49,670 nt of DNA, taken from the NCBI RefSeq assembly GCF_014695385.1, contig NZ_JACJOD010000052.1, forward strand, positions 1 to 49,670, in the 5' to 3' direction. The translations under genes were made by a program, and so were the position numbers. This stretch comes from Trichocoleus sp. FACHB-46. Its GTDB lineage: Bacteria > Cyanobacteriota > Cyanobacteriia > FACHB-46. Below the pieces are notes generated by a model. It searched no databases. It was not told the DNA's origin and saw only the letters and a list, made by a program, of their open reading frames with translations. Positions 9,427 to 17,672 of the stretch are shown here, in pieces. Numbering within the stretch: position 1 is the first letter of the stretch; each line of letters begins with the position of its first letter.

Positions 9427-10458
9427 ATGAGAACAGGGATAAATCGGCAGTTACGCTTGACATCTCGTCCTGTTGGTGACATCAAGGAAAGCGATTTTGA
9501 GTATCGGGAAGAACCAATCCCCAGCCCTCAGGAAGGTGAGATCTTGGTACGGACCATCTATCTTTCGCTAGACCCTACCAATCGCATTTGGATGAGTGAC
9601 ATGGAGCAGTATATGCCTCCCGTTGAAATCGGGGAAGTCATGCGCGGCGCTATTATCGGCGTGGTTGAAGAATCTAAGAATCAAAACTTTAAACAGGGAG
9701 ATTTGGTTTCGGGTCTGCTGGGTTGGCAAGATTATGCGATCGCTGAAGGAAACAGTGGCTTTTCTCTCATGCGACTACCTGCCCCTTTGCCCTGTCCGCT
9801 CACCACATTTGTGGGACCCCTGGGATTTACGGGTTGCACGGCTTACTTTGGACTTTTGGATATTGGACAGCCAAAAGTTGGAGAAACTGTGGTTGTGTCA
9901 GCAGCGGCGGGAGCAGTTGGTTCCATTGTTGGACAAATTGCCAAGATCAAAGGTTGTCGTGTGGTGGGTATAACTGGCTCTGATGAGAAATGCCGCTGGC
10001 TGGTTGAAGAACTTGGGTTTGATGCAGCGATCAACTATAAAACCGTTGACTTGGAAAGCGCGATCGCTCAAGCCTGTCCCGATGGGATTGATGTTTATTT
10101 CGATAATGTTGGTGGTTCTATTCTTGATGCTGTGCTGACCAAAATTAATCTGCACGCACGTATTCCTCTATGCGGTTTAATCTCAGCTTACAATGCAACA
10201 GAGCCTGTTCCCGGCCCTTATAACTACAGCCACCTTCTGATGAAGCGTGTTCGTGTGCAGGGGTTTATTATCCTCGATTATATTCCTCGATGGTCTGAAG
10301 CAATAAGCGACCTTGGACAATGGCTTAATCAGGGGAAAATTAAATATGCTCTGGAGGTTGTCGAGGGTTTGGGAAATGCACCGAAAGCAATCCTAAAACT
10401 TTTCAATGGCAACAAGAAGGGAAAACTGGTCGTTAAAGTCTCAGAGGAACCTAGCTAG
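9427..10458 (+). CDS. Zinc-independent MDR-family NADPH oxidoreductase (CurA/alkenal-reductase-like)
   Basis: A 343-residue medium-chain dehydrogenase/reductase without the zinc-site cysteines. The N-terminal substrate domain has SLDPTNRIWM and GEVMRGAIIGVVEES. The nucleotide-binding fold carries VVVSAAAGAVGSIVGQIAK (AxxGxxG) at about residues 157-175, followed by DVYFDNVGG, characteristic of the group containing curcumin reductase and leukotriene B4 12-hydroxydehydrogenase. These enzymes reduce the C=C bond of alpha,beta-unsaturated carbonyls with NADPH. AAGGATAAAGCT precedes the ATG. The gene is preceded by repeat copy A and followed by an azoreductase remnant, which suits a role in handling reactive electrophiles. 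The exact substrate is unknown. Confidence 0.9.
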   Translation: MRTGINRQLRLTSRPVGDIKESDFEYREEPIPSPQEGEILVRTIYLSLDPTNRIWMSDMEQYMPPVEIGEVMRGAIIGVVEESKNQNFKQGDLVSGLLGWQDYAIAEGNSGFSLMRLPAPLPCPLTTFVGPLGFTGCTAYFGLLDIGQPKVGETVVVSAAAGAVGSIVGQIAKIKGCRVVGITGSDEKCRWLVEELGFDAAINYKTVDLESAIAQACPDGIDVYFDNVGGSILDAVLTKINLHARIPLCGLISAYNATEPVPGPYNYSHLLMKRVRVQGFIILDYIPRWSEAISDLGQWLNQGKIKYALEVVEGLGNAPKAILKLFNGNKKGKLVVKVSEEPS

Positions 10459-10514
10459 TTACGTCAAAAGGGCCGTGGACTTTTTCGAGTGTGTTCAAGT
10501 TTTTCGTCTTGAAC

Positions 10515-10622
10515 CTGACACATGTTCTCCATCTTGATGCCAGTCTCCGTGGCGATCGCTCAGTTTCTCGCATCCTTGCAAAAGAGTTCATCTCAGACTG
10601 GCAAGCTGCTCATCCAAACTAA
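10515..10622 (+). pseudogene. FMN-dependent NADH-azoreductase, N-terminal remnant
   Basis: The plus strand reads THVLHLDASLRGDRSVSR followed by ILAKEFISDWQAAHPN and a stop at 10620-10622. HLDASLRGDRSVSR is the FMN-phosphate-binding signature near the start of AzoR/AcpD azoreductases (about 200 residues in full). The codon at the expected start is CTG (10515), one base from ATG, and the remaining roughly 165 residues are gone. The stop overlaps the AAGGA that serves as ribosome-binding site of the next gene, so the deletion joined azoreductase codons to a new neighbour. I infer a dead remnant. Confidence 0.7.
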
Positions 10623-10630
10623 GGAAAATC

Positions 10631-10966
10631 ATGCTTAAATTCAACAAACAACTGGCTGCCTTAGCCTTTTTAACACTAATTGTAGTCGGCTCTACTGCGC
10701 CAGCCGTAGCTACTCAAGATCAAAGCCCAGTCGAACAACTATGTCGGCTAAGACCAGGTATTAAACCTGTTTGCACAGTGTTGGTCACTGCCCCAGATGG
10801 AGTCGTCATCCGCTCTGGCCCTGATTTTAATGATCGAAGAATTGGTGTCATCCCTTACCAACATGATGTCAACGTCAGAGTAACCGAGTGTTCTGGCGAA
10901 TGGGTAAAGCTTTCTGCTCGTCCTGGTTGGATTCATTATCGCTACCTGGAAATGGCTGGGGACTGA
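10631..10966 (+). CDS. Secreted SH3b-like small protein
   Basis: A 111-residue protein with a clear signal peptide (basic FNKQ, hydrophobic LAALAFLTLIVVGS, cleavage probably after APAVA). The mature part has a bacterial SH3-like fold signature: VLVTAPDGVVIRSGPDFNDR, GVIPYQHDVNV, and SGEWVKLSARPGWIHYRYL. Two Cys pairs (CRLRPGIKPVC in the mature N-terminus) may form a disulfide. SH3b domains commonly bind cell-wall peptides or mediate protein contacts. The ribosome-binding site is AAGGAAAATC, shared with the end of the azoreductase remnant. The partner is unknown. Confidence 0.75.
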   Translation: MLKFNKQLAALAFLTLIVVGSTAPAVATQDQSPVEQLCRLRPGIKPVCTVLVTAPDGVVIRSGPDFNDRRIGVIPYQHDVNVRVTECSGEWVKLSARPGWIHYRYLEMAGD

Positions 10967-11002
10967 AATACACCTAGGGCATTACATAGAATCAGCTCCA
11001 GT

Positions 11003-11773
11003 TCATAGCCTGATTCTGGAGCGCCGAAACAGCAAAGCAGATCCAATAAACATCATGACGAAAAACGCATTCAGACCTAATACACCCAACACACCCATGG
11101 ATGCTTCTACCGATGTCACCTGGGGTTTCTTGATCATCAGTGCGATCGCGGGAACCAATGCCTGAGCGAGTGCTGTTGCAAACAACGTACGTGCCATTCC
11201 CCGTGGCCGTAAACGCGCAATGGTGGCACCGAGGATGCCAATGGTGACCACTCCGAAATACATCAGGTTAATGGGGTTGTCCTCAGACCCGATGATACCA
11301 ACGGCAAGGTTCATCCAGACGAGGAGGAACGCTGCTGCGAGTGCGATGCCAACGGCTACTCGGTATGCCATCGTGCCCCCCTTCCTCGCTACCAGTTCAT
11401 AGGCGAGACCCGTACCAAAGATGAGGGTACCAGCAACAATGAAATCGGTCAGATCCCAAACTACTTGATTGGTAAACAGCATCGCTATCAAAGGCATCAG
11501 CAATATGAATGCTGTCCCGAGTGCAAGGTAAATAATGTTTTTGTTTTGCCTAACGATAGATGTTATGTTCTCTCGTATAATTCCGGCAGATGTTTCGATG
11601 AACAGCCAAAGAGCATAACCAAATAATCCTCGTCCTTCCTCTGCACGCTCTCGGAGGAGATCGGTGAAAGCTTGCTTCATTCCCTCACCGAAGCGCTCAT
11701 AGTAAGGCTTCGAGTAAAGACGAAGCGGTTTTGCATACCAGTTCCGGTATCGTCGTATTAAGCGTTCGTTCAT
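11003..11773 (-). CDS. Multi-pass membrane protein co-transcribed with PadR regulator
   Basis: A 256-residue protein with an N-terminal cytoplasmic part (MNERLIRRYRNWYAKPLRLY, then ERFGEGMKQAFTDLLRERA) and about six hydrophobic segments, for example IIYLALGTAFILLMPLIAML and VAVGIALAAAFLLVWMNLAV. It starts 5 bp after the stop of the PadR gene, so the two form an operon. The N-terminal block with YYERFGEGMKQAF recurs in membrane proteins that accompany PadR regulators in several phyla. The transported or sensed molecule is unknown; a role in envelope stress or drug response is only inferred. Confidence 0.7.
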   Translation of the reverse strand: MNERLIRRYRNWYAKPLRLYSKPYYERFGEGMKQAFTDLLRERAEEGRGLFGYALWLFIETSAGIIRENITSIVRQNKNIIYLALGTAFILLMPLIAMLFTNQVVWDLTDFIVAGTLIFGTGLAYELVARKGGTMAYRVAVGIALAAAFLLVWMNLAVGIIGSEDNPINLMYFGVVTIGILGATIARLRPRGMARTLFATALAQALVPAIALMIKKPQVTSVEASMGVLGVLGLNAFFVMMFIGSALLFRRSRIRL

Positions 11774-11778
11774 ATGTC

Positions 11779-12135
11779 CTACGCAAAAGTATTCGGAAAG
11801 ATCCGTTTTTGTTGAGCAACCATCAGAAGGTCGTGGTATCGCTCCAATTCCGCAGCGAGTGCTTTTTTACCGAGCCCGGTGATTTGGTAATAGATCCGCC
11901 GCTCGTCGTCCATTTTTGGGTCTATCTTTTTGTCACTCTCACATATCAATCCCGCCTCAATCATGCGACCAATCGAGCCGTAGAGCGTTCCAGGTCCCAT
12001 CTTTACCTTGCTCTGCGAATCCAACTCGACCTGCTTCATGATTTCATAGCCATGGCGCTCTTGTGTGGAGAGCGCGAGAAGGATATGAAACACTGCTGGA
12101 GTAAGGGGTTTATTGGTTGTATTCTTTTTATCCAT
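11779..12135 (-). CDS. PadR-family transcriptional regulator
   Basis: A 118-residue winged-helix protein with the PadR signature: TPAVFHILLALSTQERHGYEIMKQV, then KMGPGTLYGSIGRMIEAGLI, and the wing RRIYYQITGLGKKAL, plus a short C-terminal dimerisation helix. PadR proteins repress genes for phenolic or drug response and usually their own operon. The ATG at 12135 is only 11 bp from a perfect 17-bp palindrome that is a good candidate operator. The next gene, a membrane protein, is 5 bp downstream. The GAGG closest to the start is unusually tight (about 3 nt). Confidence 0.9.
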   Translation of the reverse strand: MDKKNTTNKPLTPAVFHILLALSTQERHGYEIMKQVELDSQSKVKMGPGTLYGSIGRMIEAGLICESDKKIDPKMDDERRIYYQITGLGKKALAAELERYHDLLMVAQQKRIFPNTFA

Positions 12136-12145
12136 ACCTCATACT

Positions 12146-12162
12146 ATATCCGTTACGGATAT
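12146..12162. promoter_or_regulatory. Perfect palindrome, candidate PadR operator
   Basis: ATATCCGT-T-ACGGATAT is a 17-bp perfect inverted repeat, flanked by further A/T bases. It sits 11 bp upstream of the PadR start codon and on the other side faces repeat copy B. PadR dimers bind such dyads and autoregulate, so this is the likely operator. The binding itself is inferred. Confidence 0.65.
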
Positions 12163-12194
12163 ATGTCAATACGAGGTTAAAAGTCTGCAAAACT

Positions 12195-12290
12195 ACCACA
12201 CTTCACCATAAGTTGCAGCTTAACTGCAGGAACTTGCATGGGCTAAATGAAATGTCTGTTGAAGAATGAAGACATGATTGAAAGCTGGGT
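12195..12290 (+). repeat. Six-copy intergenic repeat, copy B
   Basis: The most diverged copy: ACCACACTTCACC, ATAAGTTGCAGCTTAACT, GCAGGAACTTGCATGG, then ATGTCTGTTGAAGAATGA (12252-12269, mini-ORF MSVEE stop). After about 12270 it diverges from the others. The outer CCACGC/GCGTGG pairing is disrupted here (CCACAC with GCATGG). It lies between the PadR promoter and the glycosyltransferase gene. Confidence 0.8.
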
Positions 12291-12431
12291 TAACTACCTT
12301 GGCGACCAATCACACTACCAAGAAAACAAATAGGGTGGTATTTAGGCCCAAATCCGGAAACCCGTCTTGTAAGAATCCATGAGTAAAGCAAACACTTGAA
12401 GATGTGGCCGAACCACACTAAAGGATTTCCA

Positions 12432-13715
12432 ATGAAAGTATTAATTGCATCAACAGCCGCCCCAGGCCATTTGAATCCACTGCTAGCAGTCGCCAACATT
12501 CTGATAAAACACAATTACGAGGTAGTTGTACAGACGGCACCTGAGTTGAGGTCGGTGGTGGAGGCAGCAGGAGTGCCGTTTACTCCGGAGCCTCCGGCAA
12601 CCAACAGTTTCACCGATGCGATGCCTCGCTACTTGGAGCTGAGGCAGGCGAAGAATCCAGGCTTGGAGCTGTCAGCTTTCGACCTCGAATATTTCTTTGC
12701 GAAAAAGATCGGCGGGCAGACAGCAGGACTCAATCAAGCTCTGCAAGACTTTCCTGCGGATGTCATTCTGGCAGATGCGATGTTCTTCGGTACGCTGCCG
12801 ATGCTTCTGGGAGCACGCGAGGAACGTCCCGCAATTGTGCATCTGGGCATAAGCGTGCTGAATCTGTTCAGTGCGAAGAACAGTCCACCACAACCGGGCA
12901 TGTCGGAAAAAGAGCAGCTTGCAGAACGTGAGAGACGAGAGCGTGTGTTTCATAAGCCAGCCAAGGCTGGAGTAGATAAGGCCCTAGCCGAACTTGGCTA
13001 CGGTCCGCTACCATGTTCCCCCCTAGAGAGCATGTCTGTGCTGCCTGATCTTTATCTGCAACCGGGAATCGAGAGTTTCCAGTATTCGGATGATTCGTCC
13101 TCCTCGTCGCCTGTGCACTATATCGGTCTTCTACCGATGCCCCCAGGACAGCCAGCGCTGCCAACGTGGTGGCATGAACTCGATCGGACAAAGCGCCTGG
13201 TTCTTGTGACTCAGGGAACGCTCGCGAACCGAAACCTCGAGCAACTCATTGGTCCAGCGTTGACTGGACTGGCCAAGGAAGAGGATGTGATCGTTCTGGC
13301 AACCACGGGAGGACAACCGATCGAGTCGATTCTTACCGAGATTCCGGCAAATGCACATGTCGCGTCATTTCTGCCTTACGAATTGATTCTGCCGAACGTA
13401 GATCTGCTGCTCACAAACGGAGGATATGGCACGGTAAATCTGGCGATCGCCCATGGGATTCCGATAGTCTCGGCAGGGATGACGGAAGACAAAGGAGAGG
13501 TATCGGCACATGTGCAGTGGGCGGGCGTCGGAATCGACCTGAGAACCAATCAGGCAACGGCAGAGGACTTACGTGCAGCGGCGAGAGAAGTTCTCGACAA
13601 CCCTGTATATCGTGAGCGAGCAAAGGAGCTGGCGCTGGAGTTCGCGAGCCACAACACGGAGATGGAGGTGCTGAGACTGATCGAAGCGTGTGTTCTCAAG
13701 CCATCGACCGTTTGA
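12432..13715 (+). CDS. MGT-type UDP-glycosyltransferase (GT1 family)
   Basis: A 427-residue GT-B fold glycosyltransferase. The start at ATG 12432 (MKVLIASTAAPGHLNPLLAV) is preceded by AAGGA and fits the family; a longer frame from 12396 adds unrelated residues. The N-terminal domain has the acceptor-side motif APGHLNP. The C-terminal nucleotide-sugar domain has LVTQGTLANRN, ASFLPYELILPNVDLLLTNGGYGT and GIPIVSAGMTEDKGEVSAHV, the MGT/YjiC signature where TNGG and the ED/DK region contact the UDP-sugar. MGT enzymes glycosylate small hydrophobic compounds such as macrolides and flavonoids. Preceded by repeat B and followed 45 bp later by repeat C, it looks like a single-gene unit for detoxification. 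The acceptor is unknown. Confidence 0.85.
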   Translation: MKVLIASTAAPGHLNPLLAVANILIKHNYEVVVQTAPELRSVVEAAGVPFTPEPPATNSFTDAMPRYLELRQAKNPGLELSAFDLEYFFAKKIGGQTAGLNQALQDFPADVILADAMFFGTLPMLLGAREERPAIVHLGISVLNLFSAKNSPPQPGMSEKEQLAERERRERVFHKPAKAGVDKALAELGYGPLPCSPLESMSVLPDLYLQPGIESFQYSDDSSSSSPVHYIGLLPMPPGQPALPTWWHELDRTKRLVLVTQGTLANRNLEQLIGPALTGLAKEEDVIVLATTGGQPIESILTEIPANAHVASFLPYELILPNVDLLLTNGGYGTVNLAIAHGIPIVSAGMTEDKGEVSAHVQWAGVGIDLRTNQATAEDLRAAAREVLDNPVYRERAKELALEFASHNTEMEVLRLIEACVLKPSTV

Positions 13716-13760
13716 AAAATAAGGAATGCCAGTAGACCGTTCTGGCGGGGTGGGGCTGAA

Positions 13761-13864
13761 GAATAGCACGCTTCACGATAAGTTGCAGCTTAACTCAAGG
13801 ATCTTGCGTGGTCTAAAGGGAATGTCTGTTGAAGAATGAGAACAACGAAGTAACCGTCGAGTCA
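13761..13864 (+). repeat. Six-copy intergenic repeat, copy C
   Basis: Aligned by eye with copy E it has about 7 mismatches in 93 bp. It contains CACGCTTCACGATAAGTTGC, AGCTTAACTCAAGGA, TTGCGTGGTCTAAAGGGA, mini-ORF MSVEE stop at 13822-13839, and AACAACGAAGTAACCGTCGA. It ends about 20 bp before the start of the secreted hydrolase gene, whose AAAGGAGAC follows directly. Confidence 0.85.
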
Positions 13865-13886
13865 TGAACACAAAGGAGACCAAGAC

Positions 13887-14708
13887 GTGAACATGTCCGC
13901 TCTTAGAAGCAGTACCCGCTTGTTTTCGATCGCCGCACTCTTTTTAGGAACCACTCTAATCACTTCGCTAGGAACTGTCATGAACACTACAAACGCACAA
14001 GACATCAAACCCACTATCGTTCTTGTTCATGGTGCGTTCGCAGAGTCTTCTAGTTGGAATGGCGTATTGACCCAACTGCACGAGAAGGGTTACCCGACAG
14101 TTGCCGTAGCCAACCCTCTGCGGGGAGTGAAAAGCGACGCGAACTATGTTGCCAGCGTCCTCAAGAGCATTGAGGGGCCTACGGTGTTAGTCGGACACTC
14201 CTACGGAGGTGCGGTGATCACCAACGCGGTCAATGACAACGATAACGTGAAGGCACTCGTCTATGTTGCGGCTTTCGCTCCAGATGCAGGTGAGACTGCC
14301 GTCGAACTCTCGGGACGTTATCCTGGCAGCACCCTTGGGCCAGCGCTCGCGCCACCTGTTGCAATACCTGATGGGGGTCAAGATCTTTATATCCAGCAAG
14401 AAAAGTTCCACGCCCAGTTTGCTGCGGATGTACCTGTCGCAGCGGCACAGCTGATGGCTAGCACCCAAAGACCCATTAAGGAAGCTGCTTTTAACGAAGC
14501 CTCTGGTGCCCCTGCTTGGAAGTCCACCCCGTCCTGGTTCATTTATGGCGATCGCGACTTAAATATTCCGGAGGCAGCCCTCTCTTTCATGGCAAAGCGT
14601 GCCAACTCGAAGGAAACGATTGTCGTGAATGGCGCATCGCATGTAGTGATGGTTTCTCATCCAGATGCTGTCGTTAGAGTCATAGAGCATGCTGCAACCG
14701 CAGAGTAG
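13887..14708 (+). CDS. Exported alpha/beta-fold hydrolase
   Basis: A 273-residue protein. The GTG at 13887 is 8 nt from GGAG, better placed than ATG 13893. An N-terminal signal or membrane segment (LFSIAALFLGTTLITSLGTV) is followed by an alpha/beta hydrolase of the EstC/salicylate-esterase-like type: oxyanion HGAFAESSSW, nucleophile elbow GHSYGG, acid YGDRDLNIP and histidine NGASHVVMVSHP, all present. It probably acts in the periplasm on an ester or related substrate. It lies directly behind repeat C and 58 bp ahead of an NAD(P)-binding protein gene, likely the same transcript. The substrate is unknown. Confidence 0.85.
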   Translation: MNMSALRSSTRLFSIAALFLGTTLITSLGTVMNTTNAQDIKPTIVLVHGAFAESSSWNGVLTQLHEKGYPTVAVANPLRGVKSDANYVASVLKSIEGPTVLVGHSYGGAVITNAVNDNDNVKALVYVAAFAPDAGETAVELSGRYPGSTLGPALAPPVAIPDGGQDLYIQQEKFHAQFAADVPVAAAQLMASTQRPIKEAAFNEASGAPAWKSTPSWFIYGDRDLNIPEAALSFMAKRANSKETIVVNGASHVVMVSHPDAVVRVIEHAATAE

Positions 14709-14766
14709 AGAAGCTGGCTGTGCCGTAAAAACTTTTGAATGTGATCCAACCCAAAGAGGTACCACG

Positions 14767-15390
14767 ATGAATGTCTTAGTGATCGGAGCGGCGGGCAAGA
14801 CGGGAAGACGGGTGGTGGAGCAGGCCATTGCTGCCGGCCACACTGTGACGGCCTTCATCCGCGATAGTGCTCAATACAACGCCCCGCCTAACGTTCGCGT
14901 TTTCACGGGGGATGCAACCGACCCAGCGACGATGTCCGACGCGACAGCTGATCAAGACGCCGTGATCGATACAGTCGGTGGCAAGACGCCGTGGCGGAAG
15001 ACGGAGATCGAACAACGGGTTGCCCGCGCTGTCGTCGCAGCCGCAAAGAAGCACGGCACACGCCGGATTATCGCAATCTCGGCTCTGGGTGTAGGGGACA
15101 GCACGGCGCAGGCAACACTCCCGTTCCGGCTGTTGCTGCTGCCTACATTCCTGCGTGGCTCGACAGCGGATAAGACCGCTATGGAACAGGCGATCGCACA
15201 GTCAGGAATCCCCTATGTGCTAGTTCGCCCCGCCGTGTTGAACGACCAGCCAGCTTTCGGCTCCGTGCGCGGGCTCGCAGGTGTAGAGAAGGGCCGACAG
15301 GTAACCCGCGCCGATCTGGCCACGTTCGTCGTAGAGCAGTTGACTACGGACACGCATGTAAATCGAGCCGTTACGATTGCCAACAGCTAA
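14767..15390 (+). CDS. NAD(P)H-binding atypical SDR (NmrA/BVR-B-like)
   Basis: A 207-residue protein. ATG 14767 (MNVLVIGAAGKTGRRVVEQA) begins exactly at the Rossmann strand; a longer frame from 14689 overlaps the upstream gene and adds nothing. GAAGKTGRR is the dinucleotide-binding glycine motif. The pattern AVIDTVGG, RRIIAISALGVGD and PYVLVRPAVLNDQP is typical of atypical SDRs of the biliverdin-reductase-B/NmrA group. These bind NAD(P)H as flavin or quinone reductases or as redox sensors. It follows the exported hydrolase by 58 bp and converges on the MBL-fold gene. Confidence 0.8.
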   Translation: MNVLVIGAAGKTGRRVVEQAIAAGHTVTAFIRDSAQYNAPPNVRVFTGDATDPATMSDATADQDAVIDTVGGKTPWRKTEIEQRVARAVVAAAKKHGTRRIIAISALGVGDSTAQATLPFRLLLLPTFLRGSTADKTAMEQAIAQSGIPYVLVRPAVLNDQPAFGSVRGLAGVEKGRQVTRADLATFVVEQLTTDTHVNRAVTIANS

Positions 15391-15453
15391 CATAGCGGGC
15401 TCGCGGAATCTCTGGACGCTTCAATGTCTTATTCTTTTTGCGGTGCAATCTCA

Positions 15454-16413
15454 TCATTCACGCCAGCGGTAGTCCACAGGCACCCAATCATAGCCCTGAT
15501 TGTTTGCACGAATATGACCGATTCCTGGGAAAGAGACATGAGCGGCTGCGACGAGACGGCGGGATGTTTCTGCATCGGCAAATTGTTTGGCCCGTTGCGC
15601 TGCTGCGGCATTCGGATCAACGTCAAAGTCGATCGTGATTTCGGGCTGCGGAAATTGAACCGAGGCGACATGCACAATATCGCCCCAAAACTCGATACTC
15701 TCGCCTTGGCTTTCTACCAAGAAGAAACTGTGTCCGGGTGTATGTCCTGGTGTAGGGCGTGCGGTAATCCCAGGTATAATTACCGTCTCGCCGGAAAACG
15801 ACTTCAGCTTGCCCCTGTCCAGATAGGGTTTGACTGTTTTAACTGCTTCGGTAAAATATCTTTGATAGTCTGGCGATCGCTTTGCGTTAGCAGGGTTAAG
15901 CCAAAAATCAATATCGGGTTTGCCGACATAGACCGTAGCAGCCGGAAACACGGGTTGACCCCCTACAACCAAACCACCGCTGTGATCGGTATGGATATGA
16001 GTGATGAGAACAATATCGATCTCATTGGCTGTATAGCCTGCTGCCTGCAACGACCTTGGTAGCTTGCCGCCTAGTTCTCCAAACAATTGCCCTGAACCTG
16101 TGTCTACCAACACCTGCTTGTCTCCAGTATCGATGAGAAATACATTGATCGAAGCTTCAACAGGGTTTTTAAGGAAACTGTGATCCAGGAGGCGATCGAT
16201 TTCTGCCTGGTTCGTATTGGTCAGAATGGGATGCAGATCCAGTGGCACTGTGCCGTCGCTGAGGGCGGTAATTGTGAAATTGCCTAACTCGAATTGATAG
16301 ACACCCGGCACTTGGGGTTTTACCGTTTTCTCTGCGGTAACTCCCGGAAACATGACTGAGGTTGCAATCATCAACACTGCGGTGACAACAGCTATGGCAA
16401 GCCTAAAAAACAT
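15454..16413 (-). CDS. Exported MBL-fold metallo-hydrolase (lactonase-like)
   Basis: A 319-residue protein with a signal peptide (AIAVVTAVLMIATSVMFPGV) and a metallo-beta-lactamase fold. The metal site HIHTDHSGG (HxHxDH) lies at about residues 135-143, the next histidine in PTPGHTPGHSFFLVE, the bridging Asp in WGDIVHVA, and the last His in FPGIGHIRA. The architecture resembles MBL-fold lactonases and quorum-quenching enzymes as well as other exported MBL hydrolases, so substrate prediction is weak. Its start is 305 bp from the divergent NmrA gene; between them lie the TTGCACCACT motif copy and repeat D. Confidence 0.85.
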   Translation of the reverse strand: MFFRLAIAVVTAVLMIATSVMFPGVTAEKTVKPQVPGVYQFELGNFTITALSDGTVPLDLHPILTNTNQAEIDRLLDHSFLKNPVEASINVFLIDTGDKQVLVDTGSGQLFGELGGKLPRSLQAAGYTANEIDIVLITHIHTDHSGGLVVGGQPVFPAATVYVGKPDIDFWLNPANAKRSPDYQRYFTEAVKTVKPYLDRGKLKSFSGETVIIPGITARPTPGHTPGHSFFLVESQGESIEFWGDIVHVASVQFPQPEITIDFDVDPNAAAAQRAKQFADAETSRRLVAAAHVSFPGIGHIRANNQGYDWVPVDYRWRE

Positions 16414-16466
16414 ATTCGAGATATCCCAGTGGTAATTGAAAGTTGAGGCAACATAAACTTAGTTGG

Positions 16467-16502
16467 TAAAACTTTACCCAATTGCACCACTCAATATCCG
16501 CT
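16467..16502 (+). repeat. Short intergenic motif, copy 2 (TTGCACCACT core)
   Basis: Matches the stretch at 5288-5325: AAAACTT, then AATTGCACCACTCAATATCC and GCTA. It lies 54-89 bp upstream of the start of the minus-strand MBL-fold gene, in a promoter-like position. Two copies alone do not define a function. Confidence 0.4.
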
Positions 16503-16567
16503 AATCAAACGACAAATTAAAGTGATTTTCCACCGGAGAGACTGGAGCCTTACAGCCTGGTGATGAT

Positions 16568-16717
16568 GAATACCACGCTTCACAATAAGTTGCAGCTTAA
16601 CTCAGGGAACTTGCGTGGTCTAAATGGGATGTCTGTTGAAGAATGAGGACAACAAGGTAAATGTCGAGTCAGCGCCTTCACCTTGAACCCAACCCATACT
16701 GATTCAGGAGAAATTCT
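16568..16717 (+). repeat. Six-copy intergenic repeat, copy D, extending into the leader
   Basis: The core has TACCACGCTTCACAATAAG, GTTGCAGCTTAACTCAGGGA, ACTTGCGTGGTCTAAATGGG, and mini-ORF MSVEE stop at 16629-16646. The homology with copy F continues through GTCGAGTCAG, CCAACCCATACTGATT and AGGAGAAATT right up to the start codon of the next gene, so this copy includes the ribosome-binding site. Confidence 0.85.
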
Positions 16718-17614
16718 ATGTCACAGTCAATCAACACAGAGCGACTTATCTTAGTTACCGGAGCTACAGGCAATCAGGGAAGCGCGATCGCACGTCATCT
16801 TCTGCAACGCGGCAATTTCAAGGTTCGTGCCTTAGTGCGTGACCCCAACAAGCCTGCATCTCTTGCCCTCCAACAAGCAGGCGCAGAACTTGCAGTCGGA
16901 GACCTTAACGATCGCACTTCCCTTGATCGCGCTTTGCAAGGTGCCTACGGTGTTTTTTCGCTACAGATTTTTCAAGATGGAGTAGACACCGAAATCCGTC
17001 AGGGCAAAACGGTTGCAGACGCGGCTTCATCCGCGGGCATTCAGCACTTCGTCTACAGTTCGGTGGGTAGCGCCGAACGCAACACGGGTATTCCGCATTT
17101 CGACAGCAAGTTTCAAGTCGAAGAATACATCAGAGCGAGCGAGTTGCCCTACACAATTCTGCGACCCGTATTCTTCTTCTACAACTACAACATGATGCGC
17201 TCGATGGTTGAGACTGGAACGCTCTTTCAACCATTGAGTCCTGAAACGAAATTGCAGCAGCTTTCCGAAGAAGATTATGGGGAGATGGTCGCTGATGTAT
17301 TCGATCGCCCCGCAGAATTCATGCACCGCGAAATTGAACTTGCCAGTGTGGACATGACCATGCCAGAAATCGCTGCTGCGTTCAGCCGAGTTTTAGGAAA
17401 AACCGTCGAATACCAACAAATTCCGTTTGAAGCGTTTGAGCAGCAAATTGGAGAGGAATTGACCATCATGTATCGCTGGTTTGAGAACGTTGGCTATGCA
17501 GCAGATTTAGCACAGTTGAAGCGTGATTTTTCTGCACAGACCGACTTTGAATCTTATTTGCGCGATCACGGCTGGCAGAACCAGCTAGAAGTGCAGCCGC
17601 TGTCGGGCCAATGA
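16718..17614 (+). CDS. NmrA/HSCARG-like NAD(P)-binding protein
   Basis: A 298-residue atypical SDR. VTGATGNQGSAIARHLL (about residues 14-30) is the NmrA glycine motif, followed by RALVRDPNKP (NADP phosphate contact), GDLNDRTSLDRAL, FVYSSVGSAERNTG and PYTILRPVFFF. NmrA/HSCARG proteins sense NADP(H) balance or act as quinone reductases. The start follows AGGAGAAATTCT, which belongs to repeat copy D. It is a single-gene unit between repeats D and E. Catalytic activity versus a sensor role cannot be decided from sequence. Confidence 0.85.
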   Translation: MSQSINTERLILVTGATGNQGSAIARHLLQRGNFKVRALVRDPNKPASLALQQAGAELAVGDLNDRTSLDRALQGAYGVFSLQIFQDGVDTEIRQGKTVADAASSAGIQHFVYSSVGSAERNTGIPHFDSKFQVEEYIRASELPYTILRPVFFFYNYNMMRSMVETGTLFQPLSPETKLQQLSEEDYGEMVADVFDRPAEFMHREIELASVDMTMPEIAAAFSRVLGKTVEYQQIPFEAFEQQIGEELTIMYRWFENVGYAADLAQLKRDFSAQTDFESYLRDHGWQNQLEVQPLSGQ

Positions 17615-17672
17615 TTTCTTGGAACTACTAAACATAAGAGATAGCCATTGAATCAGGGTCTTTTTTTCGGAA

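Noticed and set aside
10989-11016. GAATCAG/CTGATTC inverted repeat between converging genes as a bidirectional terminator
   Set aside because: It overlaps the end of the membrane protein gene and lacks T-runs on either side.
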